Position numbers and translations under genes: made by a program
Shown: in pieces, positions 1-8,122 of the stretch
Position numbering within the stretch: position 1 is the stretch's first letter
How the letters are laid out: each line of letters begins with the position of its first letter
Notes under the pieces: generated by a model
What the model saw: the letters and a program-made list of their open reading frames with translations, nothing else
What the model was told of the DNA's origin: nothing
Database searches by the model: none
DNA from: Bacteroidota bacterium
Lineage (GTDB): Bacteria; Bacteroidota; Ignavibacteria; UBA10030; UBA6906
Direction: 5' to 3'
DNA: 9,280 nucleotides
Assembly (NCBI GenBank): GCA_003541875.1
Contig: DPLS01000231.1
Coordinates: forward strand, 700-9,979

Positions 1-324
1 CGACGAAAAAACTGGTGACCCCAACAGGGTGCGAAACTGGAGAAGAGAATCAACTACCATAGTTGTGATAGTCTGTTGTCGGGTTGTTGTGAATTCAAGG
101 AGCCAGTCCGCGATGTCCACTCTTGAAGTTGTTGGATTGAGGAATTCGATCCAACTATACGGAGCCTGGCTTGTGGGTGGCAGAGTAAATACTTCATTGA
201 TGACAACATGTGAGGCAGGCTTATAGTCGACAGGCGTTGGTTGTTCTGTTACAATCTCACACCCCAGCAGACCAATGCAGGAAAGGACTCCCGCGAGAGC
301 ACAGCTTTTCAAGACCGTATGCAT
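1..324 (-). CDS. Lipoprotein with lamin-tail-like (LTD) domain, 3' part missing
   Basis: This open reading frame starts at the ATG at 324-322 and runs 108 codons without a stop to the left edge, so only the N-terminus is seen. A hydrophobic signal segment ends in a lipobox (IGLLGC, Cys22), which predicts an outer-membrane or periplasmic lipoprotein. Residues from about 40 onward (VVINEVF, then YSWIEFLNPTTSRVDIADWLL) match the opening pattern of lamin-tail domains: I-N-E-V, W-I-E-x-x-N-P, V-D-x-x-x-W-x-L. These are Ig-like beta folds common in secreted FCB proteins, where they are thought to bind surfaces or polymers. An AGGA ribosome binding site lies 8 nt before the ATG, inside the end of the PorV-like gene, and the gap to that gene's stop is 2 bp, so the two are probably translationally coupled. 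The lipoprotein call is firm; the LTD call is by pattern only, and any downstream domain lies outside the window. Confidence 0.8.
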   Translation of the reverse strand, partial: MHTVLKSCALAGVLSCIGLLGCEIVTEQPTPVDYKPASHVVINEVFTLPPTSQAPYSWIEFLNPTTSRVDIADWLLEFTTTRQQTITTMVVDSLLQFRTLLGSPVFSS

Positions 325-326
325 AC

Positions 327-1268
327 TCAAAATCCTATTTCGGTTGAGAACATGTGGGTGCCGGACAGATACTTGTAGTTGGTGTACGCATAGTCCAGCG
401 ATCCGTTGATGCCCAAGCTTTGAAGACTGAGGCCGAGACCACCGCTCCAGTTTTCCGTGTCATAATTGAATCGATATCCTGTCCTGAGAGATACCAAATT
501 CTGGAACGTGTATTCCACGCCAAGATTGTACTGCTCCTCGGCATCATTCGGACGTCCCACCTGCAGGGCAATATAGACAAGGTGATCATCCTCTCGAAGT
601 GCCGTTATGCGAGCGCCGAAGCGCAACACAGATGGTATCGAGTATTGTTCATAAATGTATTTCAGATCTTTGCCAAGATTGGCTATCGATATACCCAGAC
701 GTGTACGTAATGCGGGGATATCGTAGATCGAGCCAATGTCAAAAGCAAAAGAGGTTGCCCTGTAGTCAGAATTGTAGAGGTACGACCTGATGTACTTTGC
801 ACTTAGCCCAAGCCCGAAGTCCTCACTAATCTGACGGGCATAAGAAACCGTATAGGCAACGTCCGTTGACTTGAACATCTGTCCGGTGCCTTCAGGAAAG
901 AACTGGTCTGTCACCGGCATGTCGTCCGTTGTCAGCAGCGTCATTCCCATCCCCACCGTACCCCATTCTTGGAGATTGACAGCCACGCTGTAGAAAGAAT
1001 GGGTAATCTCGGCGAACCACTGGTGGTACGTGCCACCAAAGGAAGCGTTCGTCACACTCAGGATACCTGCAGGATTATACCCTATCGATGAGGCTCCTTC
1101 CGCCAGAGCTGCTTGCGCATTGCCCATCGCGCTGACTCGCGCATTGGTGGGCAACTTAAGGAATTGCCCCGACACGGTGCCCGATCTGTTGCCAGCATCG
1201 GCCTTCGGAGCAATAACGATCATGAAGAAAACCGATACGACTATGGCTCTCGTGATTGAATCTCCCAT
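327..1268 (-). CDS. PorV/PorQ-family outer-membrane beta-barrel protein
   Basis: A 313-aa protein with a signal peptide (MGDSITRAIVVSVFFMIVIA, predicted cleavage after ADA at about residue 25) and a beta-strand-rich mature part ending in Phe, as in outer-membrane barrels. The mature start FLKLPTNARVSAMGNAQ, the following A-L-A-E-G-A and the YNPAGI motif at about 64-69 are typical of the PorV/PorQ family. In T9SS, PorV carries cargo from the translocon to the attachment complex and PorQ belongs to the same family; FCB genomes hold many paralogues of unknown role. Lying directly downstream of a protein with a T9SS-like C-terminal domain, this one may be a dedicated shuttle for that cargo (inference). 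The reading frame can be extended to a TTG at 1304, but the ATG at 1268 is preferred: AGGAAGAG at 1276-1283 lies 7 nt upstream and the signal peptide begins there. It cannot be told from sequence whether it is the main PorV or a paralogue. Confidence 0.88.
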   Translation of the reverse strand: MGDSITRAIVVSVFFMIVIAPKADAGNRSGTVSGQFLKLPTNARVSAMGNAQAALAEGASSIGYNPAGILSVTNASFGGTYHQWFAEITHSFYSVAVNLQEWGTVGMGMTLLTTDDMPVTDQFFPEGTGQMFKSTDVAYTVSYARQISEDFGLGLSAKYIRSYLYNSDYRATSFAFDIGSIYDIPALRTRLGISIANLGKDLKYIYEQYSIPSVLRFGARITALREDDHLVYIALQVGRPNDAEEQYNLGVEYTFQNLVSLRTGYRFNYDTENWSGGLGLSLQSLGINGSLDYAYTNYKYLSGTHMFSTEIGF

Positions 1269-1275
1269 GGCAATA

Positions 1276-1283
1276 CTCTTCCT
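1276..1283 (-). promoter_or_regulatory. Ribosome binding site deciding the start of the PorV-like gene
   Basis: On the minus strand AGGAAGAG lies 7 nt before the ATG at 1268. It rules in this start over the in-frame TTG at 1304, which would add 12 polar residues before the signal peptide. Confidence 0.7.
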
Positions 1284-1307
1284 GTGTTGATCAGTTGTTG
1301 CCAACAG

Positions 1308-3428
1308 CTACCGAATAATAACAAACTTGCCCGTCTGCACTCCCAGATCCGACTCGACCGTATAGAGGTAGATGCCGCTTGCAAGTGCCCGGTTGCTCTC
1401 GCTTACCAATGGCACGTTCTCATCCCCGAATGGAAATGCTGTCCCCACGTTCCCGTCATGCTCGACGGTGCGGACAAGATCCCCGGCAAGCGAGAATATC
1501 CGGATAGTGCATTTCGCTGGAAGGTTTATGAACTTGACCTTGCGGTCGTTTTCATCCCACACACTTGCCCTCCCCTCGAAGCCGGCATTTTCATAAGTGT
1601 AGTTTTGATCAGTACGATATGGGTTTGGCACAACACTCACTTTCCCGAGTTGAGAGGAAGTGGAAAATGGTAATTGTTTGTCCTTTCCAATCGGCACTGC
1701 ATTGACGAGCTTTGAAGATTCGAGTGGCTCAACCGGCACATAGGTGATCGTGCTATCAGGGTTCCTCCGTTCCGTAAGATTGGGGATGGACTTCGAGGTG
1801 ACGGCATAAACGTAGGTCCTCCCTCTCGTTAAATTGGAGTCAACATACGTGTACTCTAAACCGGTGTCATACTCAAAGCTCAAGCTGTCGGGATAGCCGG
1901 GCGGCACCTTCACATCCACTTGCTTAAGAAGTGTAAAGCTGTCGTCAGGGTAGTTGGGATCATAGCTTTTCCAAATGAGGTACGCTTCAAAGTTTCGCCC
2001 GCCCTTAGTCGAATCCGCCCAAGATGGTGGATTCGACCGTCTAAGCGGATCACGTTGAGCGACCTTGCTTGTGCTGTCCCAATTCAACTCCGGGTCAGTC
2101 GCCAACTCCGGTCTGTGGAAGACGATGTCATCGCCAGGCCGCCATTTCCAGTCCAGGGTTACTTTGCGATCACCGACTTCGGCACGCAACGGAGGCGAAG
2201 GTGGCGTAAACGGCAACCGGATTCCCTGGTTCAAATAGATGTCGAGTGCCCTCGTTGCATTTAGCTGCATCACGATCCGCGGATCTCTCGTCCGTGACTT
2301 TCCGGAGACGAACGCCATCGCGATCTTGAGCGTGTCCGTGAATGGCTGCACCCTCCACGGCCTGCCGAACGCAAACAGAAAACGGGTGTCGGAGAGTGCA
2401 GGATATTCATCCCCTCGTTGCACTCCGGAAGCCATCATATCATATTTGGCCTGATCGGTAATCGGGCTCTGCGCGAGGGGATACCACTGGAACGTGTATC
2501 TCAGCCCTGTCAGGTCTCTTCCGTTGGCCCAAAGAAGCGTTGCACCAAACGGTGTCGATCCTCGATCAAGAGGATTGTGGATGTATGCGGTCTTCGCATC
2601 CGGGTAGTAGCCGGTAAAGTTATTCCGTTCGAACAGGTTCACTGCTACCGGGCCGACATCTCCATCCACAAAGAACCCTATGAATACACTATCCAACGGT
2701 CTGGGGCCGGTGTTGATAATCTGATATTCATTGATAAGGATTGCTTCTGCGTAGGGATCCTGCCACGCGTAGGATTTCTGAAGCACTTTCAGATGCATCG
2801 GGGTATGGTTCAATGCAGAGAATTGGTCATCCGTATACATACAGTACATGTCATGATCCGAGATCGGATTGAAAGGAAAATTCGATCCCCAGTATTCATC
2901 CCATCCGGCAGGCTTCACTGTATTGCCTCTGCTGGCAGTCCAGAACGAATCGGCCGCATTGGGTCCAGGACTAAATTCGAAAAGTGCGTTTATCCCACCC
3001 CCGTACCCTTCGTACGCACAAGAAACCAGCTTCACCTTCTGGTACGTTCCTCCAATGAGGCTGTCCACTTGGGCTCCAACCCATATGCCGCCTCCATAAA
3101 TGTGCTCGATGCTTTCTCCAATAGGGTATTCCAGGCCAATGTGATTGATATCTCGAGGAGCACCTGAACGCGGTGGATAGGTAACATATCCGATTGCACC
3201 GCTATTGTCCATTTCCATCTTCATGCTACCACCAGAGTATTGCTTCCTGTTCACAAGATTCGCCGCCGTTGGCTGGTCCGTCCCAATGGACCCAACCCTC
3301 GCTCCGGGGTCTTGGGATGGGGAAGCTGTTCTCTGAGTTTTCCTCTGGTCGGCAGCGCCCAGAAGCAAAAGACTACCAAGGATGGAAACGAGCAGGTAGC
3401 GTGTTTGTTGATTTGATTTTCGACTCAT
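1308..3428 (-). CDS. Large secreted protein with FN3-like region and T9SS-type C-terminal sorting domain
   Basis: A 706-aa protein. It has a signal peptide (hydrophobic YLLVSILGSLLLLGAA at about residues 10-26), then a polar linker. A long unassigned region (about 60-405) is rich in aromatic residues and Gly, with motifs such as GGGIWVGAQVD, FIGFFVDGDVGP and YIHNPLDRGSTPFGATLLW. A fibronectin-III-like region follows (about 410-545; PPLRAEVGDRKVTLDWKW through GRTYVYAVTS). The C-terminus (about 596-706) looks like a T9SS type A sorting domain: VVPNPYR, then FINLPAKCTIRIFSLAGDLV, then ASGIYLYTV and a final GKFVIIR. T9SS CTDs direct export across the outer membrane and are usually removed or exchanged for a surface anchor. 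The gene starts 5 bp after the receptor stop codon. The in-frame TTG at 3443 would overlap the receptor and is less likely than the ATG at 3428. No catalytic motif was recognised, so the function is unknown; a structural or ligand-binding surface protein is the best guess. Confidence 0.85.
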   Translation of the reverse strand: MSRKSNQQTRYLLVSILGSLLLLGAADQRKTQRTASPSQDPGARVGSIGTDQPTAANLVNRKQYSGGSMKMEMDNSGAIGYVTYPPRSGAPRDINHIGLEYPIGESIEHIYGGGIWVGAQVDSLIGGTYQKVKLVSCAYEGYGGGINALFEFSPGPNAADSFWTASRGNTVKPAGWDEYWGSNFPFNPISDHDMYCMYTDDQFSALNHTPMHLKVLQKSYAWQDPYAEAILINEYQIINTGPRPLDSVFIGFFVDGDVGPVAVNLFERNNFTGYYPDAKTAYIHNPLDRGSTPFGATLLWANGRDLTGLRYTFQWYPLAQSPITDQAKYDMMASGVQRGDEYPALSDTRFLFAFGRPWRVQPFTDTLKIAMAFVSGKSRTRDPRIVMQLNATRALDIYLNQGIRLPFTPPSPPLRAEVGDRKVTLDWKWRPGDDIVFHRPELATDPELNWDSTSKVAQRDPLRRSNPPSWADSTKGGRNFEAYLIWKSYDPNYPDDSFTLLKQVDVKVPPGYPDSLSFEYDTGLEYTYVDSNLTRGRTYVYAVTSKSIPNLTERRNPDSTITYVPVEPLESSKLVNAVPIGKDKQLPFSTSSQLGKVSVVPNPYRTDQNYTYENAGFEGRASVWDENDRKVKFINLPAKCTIRIFSLAGDLVRTVEHDGNVGTAFPFGDENVPLVSESNRALASGIYLYTVESDLGVQTGKFVIIR

Positions 3429-3433
3429 CGTCT

Positions 3434-6250
3434 CTATTCCCAATTGATTTTCATTCCGAGGAGAATCTGTCGTGGTGGGCTGAAGGTGTAAGGTGAAACT
3501 CGCGCATCAAACGAATTCCAGGCATACACATCCTTTGGATCATTTGGATCGTAGTCTCCAAAAATATATGGCGCGCCCGTTGCATTGTTAAAGCCGCCAC
3601 CATTGATGTCGACGTTACTTCTGTTCAGTAGATTTGTGATATCCAGTGTGAACACGAGGCTGAGTTTTTCCATGAGCCTGAACCCTTTATGCACGGACAC
3701 TCCAACGTCCGAAGTATACGGACCGTTGCCGGTATTCTTGAGATAAACATCCTGCAGTGTCCTCCCACGATTGTAGGGTGTATAGGGGAAACCACTCCCG
3801 TAGGTCCACGTCAAAGAGACGCCCCAATAATTAAACGGAAGTCCAAACACCGTGTACTCTTCCCTGGGACCAACACGATAGCTGACAAACAGGTTTAACG
3901 TATGTTGCTGGTCAAAATCAAGTCGCACCTCTCTGGGGAGGCCGTTCAGTTCAGGACTTGCTGCGGCAGCCAACGGGTCCGACGTCCGTCCTTTCGCCAG
4001 TTGGAATGTGTACCCGAGACTCCCTTGTATGTGATCGCGTTCCTGTTTGCTGATAATGACCTCAAATCCCCTGGCGCTCGCATAGTCAAGATTTACAAAC
4101 TTTGAGATGTCGTAAGGCGAGCCTATCACGGGCTGAGTCGTGATGTCATCGAAGGTATCCTTGTAGTAGCCCCGGATGCCAAGAGATAGGTCTTCAAACA
4201 GAAGCTGGTCAAACCCGGCTTCATATTGCACGGTCTTCATCGGCCTTAGGGCGGGGTTTCCAACATAGTTCCCATCAATCTTCTTGTCACTGATCGGATC
4301 CTGGTAGTATTGATTTCTGTCAGGGTACTGGAGAAAATGTGCATAGTTGAAGTAGAACACCGTACGCGAAGATATCGGGTATCCTATTGATAGCCGTGGA
4401 CTGATTTTGCCACGAATGAATTGCGACCAGAACGACCGGTTTCTGAGCGAGTCGGCCCAATCGGCTTTCTCTCTCGTCGCAGCTTCCCATCGCGACACGA
4501 AATCAGAGGAAAACACTTGATCACCAAGATAGTAGAAGTCGTAACGCAACCCTACGTGAACGTTGATCCCCGTGAGTTCGATGTTGTCCTGGACATAGAG
4601 TGCCCCGCGGCTTGGCATATTGTTGGAGACCCATCGTGCATATCCGTAGCCGGGGTAGGCTCCCCGCTGGCTTGTATCTCTCCGGGCATTTAGTGGGAAA
4701 GAGATGGCAGTCGACTGAACGTGTTCGTAGTAGTATTCCGCCCCCGCTTTCAGAAAATGGTACTCGTGAACCTGTGCGCTATAATCGACCTTAGAATTCC
4801 AGATTACTTCGTTCGATGTCGACCAACTTTGCCCAGTCCCGAGGTCGTTGAACCCGTTGCCATTAGGATCCAGGGCACTTAGCTCTGTGACGATGGAGTA
4901 GAGATCAGGAGACAGGCCACCAACGCTGGAGGTCGCCTCCCTCTCCTGCCTGCTGACATACGCCTTCAAGAGTGCGTTCGTCCCTAGAATGTGCGTCCAA
5001 CTCAGCATGTTCTGCGTCTTCATCCGAACCGTTGAGGCAGTTGAATCAGAGAAATCCCGCCAGTTGTACCCGGCGCTCAGGGGATGTGTGGAGCTGGCAT
5101 CCGCGCTATACCGGAAGAAAAACTGATCGCTTTCACCAACCACATACGAGATCTTTGTGTTGAAGGAGTAGGTGTTGTTCTGGCGATCAGAGTAGGTAAA
5201 CCCAAGGTTGTTGAGGATGTCTCCAAATAGACCCGTGAATCTTATCTTGCGCTTCAAGGGAGAATAGAACTGGCTTGTGTTGAAGTGATAAGGACCGTCA
5301 CTCTGGTCGAATGTTGAGCTCATGAAGAAGGCCAACTTTCCAGGAACCTCCACGCCGAGCGCGGGAAGCAAGTATCTCGTGATTGGCTCGGGCCCACCTA
5401 TATCCCCCGCATAGTAATGCGAGTTGAACCCCGACGAAGCGATTTCGTCCGTACGGTAGTGAACAGACCCATCATAGTCATCCCCCCCACCTTTTGTTGT
5501 TATATTCACAACGCCGGACTGAGCATTGCCAAACTCGGCGTCAAGCCCACTGCTCGAAACACTTACCGATTGAATAGCGTTGGCAGAAACCGACAATGCA
5601 CTCCCTGTAGCACTCCCGCTGTAGATCTGCTGCAACTGCTCATTTGCCGTGCTTGTGCCTGCTGTCCCGGTCACGCCGCCCACATCATTCACTGGCACTC
5701 CATCAACCAATATTTGTGTTTCGTTTGCGCGGCCTCCGCGAAGGAAGAACTTGGATCCGAACTTCACAACACCGGCTTGGAGTGCAAGAACATCCTCATA
5801 CCCCTTCACGTTGGGCAAAGACTCAATCTTCTCCTTGCTGTATGTTTGATCTCCCGCAGTCTTGGTCACGTCAACCAACGGCCGAGTGCCTTCAACAGTC
5901 ACGCCTTCCATTTCGATTTCTGTGCTCGCAAGCTTGAAGTTCATCACGGTGGTTTCGTCGGCGTTTATCATCACCTTTTTTGCTTCCAGGATTTGATACC
6001 CCAGCAACGACACTCTCACCGCATAAGAACCGGGCGTGATGCCGACAACCTGGTACTCTCCCTTGTCGTTTGTCACTGCCCCACGCCCACTACCAAGAAT
6101 GAGGACATTCACGAGTGGCAGGGATTCTCCACTCCGTATGTCGGTGATCTTTCCCTTGAGTATGCCTGTCGTTCCGCCGGCAAACGCGTGATGAATTGTG
6201 ACCACAATGAGCACGAGACAAAGACCCGCGCGAACAGAGTTTGGTTTCAT
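3434..6250 (-). CDS. TonB-dependent outer-membrane receptor with carboxypeptidase-regulatory-like N-terminal domain
   Basis: A 938-aa receptor. The signal peptide is cleaved after AFA (about residue 24). Residues 29-108 form a carboxypeptidase-regulatory-like (CarboxypepD_reg-like) domain, with GKITDIRSGESLPLVNVLI, G-A-V-T-N-D-x-G-E-Y and PGSYAVRVSLLGY. A plug domain covers about 118-253, with FFLRGGRANETQILVDGVPV and EFGNAQSGVVNITTKGG, and the rest is the 22-strand-type barrel ending PRQILLGMKINW. Such receptors bind a ligand outside the cell and pull it through the barrel using TonB-ExbBD energy. The architecture is SusC-like or Oar-like, but no SusD homologue lies beside it, so polysaccharide uptake is not supported. 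The substrate cannot be inferred. GGAG at 6259-6262 lies 8 nt before the ATG, and the gap to the upstream lipoprotein gene is 24 bp. The gene looks intact and of normal family length. Confidence 0.95.
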   Translation of the reverse strand: MKPNSVRAGLCLVLIVVTIHHAFAGGTTGILKGKITDIRSGESLPLVNVLILGSGRGAVTNDKGEYQVVGITPGSYAVRVSLLGYQILEAKKVMINADETTVMNFKLASTEIEMEGVTVEGTRPLVDVTKTAGDQTYSKEKIESLPNVKGYEDVLALQAGVVKFGSKFFLRGGRANETQILVDGVPVNDVGGVTGTAGTSTANEQLQQIYSGSATGSALSVSANAIQSVSVSSSGLDAEFGNAQSGVVNITTKGGGDDYDGSVHYRTDEIASSGFNSHYYAGDIGGPEPITRYLLPALGVEVPGKLAFFMSSTFDQSDGPYHFNTSQFYSPLKRKIRFTGLFGDILNNLGFTYSDRQNNTYSFNTKISYVVGESDQFFFRYSADASSTHPLSAGYNWRDFSDSTASTVRMKTQNMLSWTHILGTNALLKAYVSRQEREATSSVGGLSPDLYSIVTELSALDPNGNGFNDLGTGQSWSTSNEVIWNSKVDYSAQVHEYHFLKAGAEYYYEHVQSTAISFPLNARRDTSQRGAYPGYGYARWVSNNMPSRGALYVQDNIELTGINVHVGLRYDFYYLGDQVFSSDFVSRWEAATREKADWADSLRNRSFWSQFIRGKISPRLSIGYPISSRTVFYFNYAHFLQYPDRNQYYQDPISDKKIDGNYVGNPALRPMKTVQYEAGFDQLLFEDLSLGIRGYYKDTFDDITTQPVIGSPYDISKFVNLDYASARGFEVIISKQERDHIQGSLGYTFQLAKGRTSDPLAAAASPELNGLPREVRLDFDQQHTLNLFVSYRVGPREEYTVFGLPFNYWGVSLTWTYGSGFPYTPYNRGRTLQDVYLKNTGNGPYTSDVGVSVHKGFRLMEKLSLVFTLDITNLLNRSNVDINGGGFNNATGAPYIFGDYDPNDPKDVYAWNSFDARVSPYTFSPPRQILLGMKINWE

Positions 6251-6274
6251 AGATAGATCTCCAATTCCAAGGCA

Positions 6275-8098
6275 CTACTCATTGATGTCTATGAAAGCTT
6301 GACTAAGTGCAGCCTCCACCGCAACCCTTTCAGCGTAATAAAGCGGAAACCCAAAGAACACCACGGAGTAGGTCTGCCGGGCTGGGGGCACCGGAGGCGG
6401 CGCAAGGTACCGAACCCCCACTGGCCTATTCTCGTACGTGGGGTTGTCACTCCGGGAATCAAACAGAGAGATCGCCTGAGCAAAACCCCTCGGCGGATTC
6501 ACCCTGATGTTCCGGATGGCATAGCTCGAATCGGCGGTCACTTTTAACGAATCCAACCTCATGGTCGGATAACCGAGCGCACCTCTCACCCCGGCAAAGT
6601 CTCTCTCCGGGTTATTGTAGGTGTTTGTAACGTGGAAGATCTCATATGACCAGGGCTGCCGGGGAGGGAGGCCATCAAGGTAGTTGGCAAAATTCGTCTC
6701 TATAGAAGGCGGGCTGCTGACAATCAGCTTTCCACCCATAATCAGATACGCTCTCAACGAATCCTGATTGACCACACTGAAGATTCGCGCTCTGTCAGGG
6801 CTGGGGAAAGGAAGATATACCTGCTCATAGAGGAACAACACTGTCGAGAACTTTGTAAGCACGGTAAGAGGTGGAAAGTTATAGCCGGCCGATGCCCTTG
6901 TCCAAATCGTGGTCCGATCTCCCTTGCCAAGCGAATTCATCAATCCACGATAGAAATCATTCACCCGCGTAGTATCGGGATCACGTAGCGTTCCGCTTCC
7001 GTTCTTATCGTTGTTGATGATCAGGATTTTTCTTGGATATGTGGGATCATCAATTGAAGGAAGAATAGAAACGAAGGTGGTTCGAATAGGAAGACTGATA
7101 ACACCCCACTTGTTCCTGGCGCGCAAGAACATCGGGTGAATAACTGATACGTCCGCTGTCGTATCGAGGAAACTGGACCCAGTGACTATTGCCAGAGCGT
7201 CCGAACTCCAGGCAGACCACCGCGGTCTATTGTTGTTCCGTCTGTCCACCGTATCATCGACACACCAGGAATACTGTTGTTCGAAGGTGCTCGGATCAAG
7301 CGTCGTGAAAGTGAACCGTAAACCAGTGAACCTCTCTGTCAGATGTCGTAGCACGTATTGGGTGCCCGTGGGTGGGGGTTGGCTGGCAAACAAGACCGTG
7401 GGCTGAGGTGATTGCAGCGTCCAGAAGAAAACATACGCCGGGTTTGGATCCTGCACATCGCTGTTGTCGATGGCTCTGACCTCAAACTTGTGGACGTTTG
7501 CAGTATCAGGAGAGCCGAAGATGAACGTGCCCTTCGTGGGAGAGTGATTCACGTCCGGATTGCCACCGTAAATGGAGTCCCCCGGTACGGGACCGGTTTT
7601 GTATGGAACAGCAAACGCCCTCCGCGTCGCGAGTGAATCTCCGATAGTACGGATGAGTTCAGGAACTCCTCCCTCTTGAGGGTTCAGAGTAGCCAGAAAA
7701 CTGTATATCCGGAATAGGGACGATGGATTGCCTGGCACCAAGATTTGATTTTGCAGTGAGTAACCACCAAGAGAATTGATATTCAAAATAGTCGTCCAGG
7801 GCACCGTGATACCCCGGCTTCCTTCGGTCGAATCAGTCCAACGATATTGATAGGCAATAACGATCCCATCGGGATCGCCACCTGACCAGAACAACGTTGC
7901 TTCCGGTAGAGCCCCCAACCGCAGATACACTTTAAAGGTATCATTCGCCGGAATGTTCGCGATCTTGGTGTACGGCACAGTGTTCCCCTTTTTCACCCCC
8001 GAAGGATCTTCACAACTCCAAAGACCGACCACAAAGCACGCGGTCGTAATTGCTGCGACAAGCCACTGAAGAACACTGTGAAAGGTTATCTTAGGCAT
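6275..8098 (-). CDS. Lipoprotein with Ig/FN3-like repeats and C-terminal glutamine-amidotransferase-like fold
   Basis: A 607-aa lipoprotein: hydrophobic signal segment, then GLWSC with the lipid-carrying Cys at residue 29. Residues about 45-230 look like one or two Ig/FN3-type beta domains (LFWSGGDPDGIVIAYQYRW; HKFEVRAIDNSDVQDPNPA), and a third lies at about 250-345 (YSWCVDDT through FLRARNKWGV). The C-terminal part (about 356-605) starts with a beta strand KILIINND and continues with DFYRGLMNSLG, FSTVLFLYEQ, LRAYLIMGGKLIVSSP and SVVFFGFPLYYAE. This resembles the alpha/beta fold of class I glutamine amidotransferases found at the end of other FCB surface proteins. No nucleophilic Cys elbow is visible after the strand STVLFLYE, so catalysis is doubtful and a binding role is more likely. 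GAGGTGG at 8109-8115 serves as a ribosome binding site. Flanking gaps are 24 bp on both sides, consistent with one operon. The domain calls are by pattern; no named family was recognised. Confidence 0.85.
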   Translation of the reverse strand: MPKITFHSVLQWLVAAITTACFVVGLWSCEDPSGVKKGNTVPYTKIANIPANDTFKVYLRLGALPEATLFWSGGDPDGIVIAYQYRWTDSTEGSRGITVPWTTILNINSLGGYSLQNQILVPGNPSSLFRIYSFLATLNPQEGGVPELIRTIGDSLATRRAFAVPYKTGPVPGDSIYGGNPDVNHSPTKGTFIFGSPDTANVHKFEVRAIDNSDVQDPNPAYVFFWTLQSPQPTVLFASQPPPTGTQYVLRHLTERFTGLRFTFTTLDPSTFEQQYSWCVDDTVDRRNNNRPRWSAWSSDALAIVTGSSFLDTTADVSVIHPMFLRARNKWGVISLPIRTTFVSILPSIDDPTYPRKILIINNDKNGSGTLRDPDTTRVNDFYRGLMNSLGKGDRTTIWTRASAGYNFPPLTVLTKFSTVLFLYEQVYLPFPSPDRARIFSVVNQDSLRAYLIMGGKLIVSSPPSIETNFANYLDGLPPRQPWSYEIFHVTNTYNNPERDFAGVRGALGYPTMRLDSLKVTADSSYAIRNIRVNPPRGFAQAISLFDSRSDNPTYENRPVGVRYLAPPPVPPARQTYSVVFFGFPLYYAERVAVEAALSQAFIDINE

Positions 8099-8122
8099 GG
8101 CGAATGATCCACCTCAAAGTGT

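Noticed and set aside
2418..3167. 249-aa open frame on the plus strand
   Set aside because: Antisense to the T9SS-type cargo gene, whose own frame has a signal peptide and recognisable C-terminal domain; nothing supports the opposite frame.
3434..6250. Polysaccharide-utilisation (SusC/SusD) locus
   Set aside because: The receptor is SusC-like in architecture, but no SusD-type lipoprotein, glycoside hydrolase or regulator is present; the neighbouring lipoproteins have different domains.
5417..6256. 279-aa open frame on the plus strand
   Set aside because: It lies entirely opposite the plug and N-terminal domains of the TonB receptor, has no recognisable family and no signal peptide, and is explained as a shadow of the conserved minus-strand gene.
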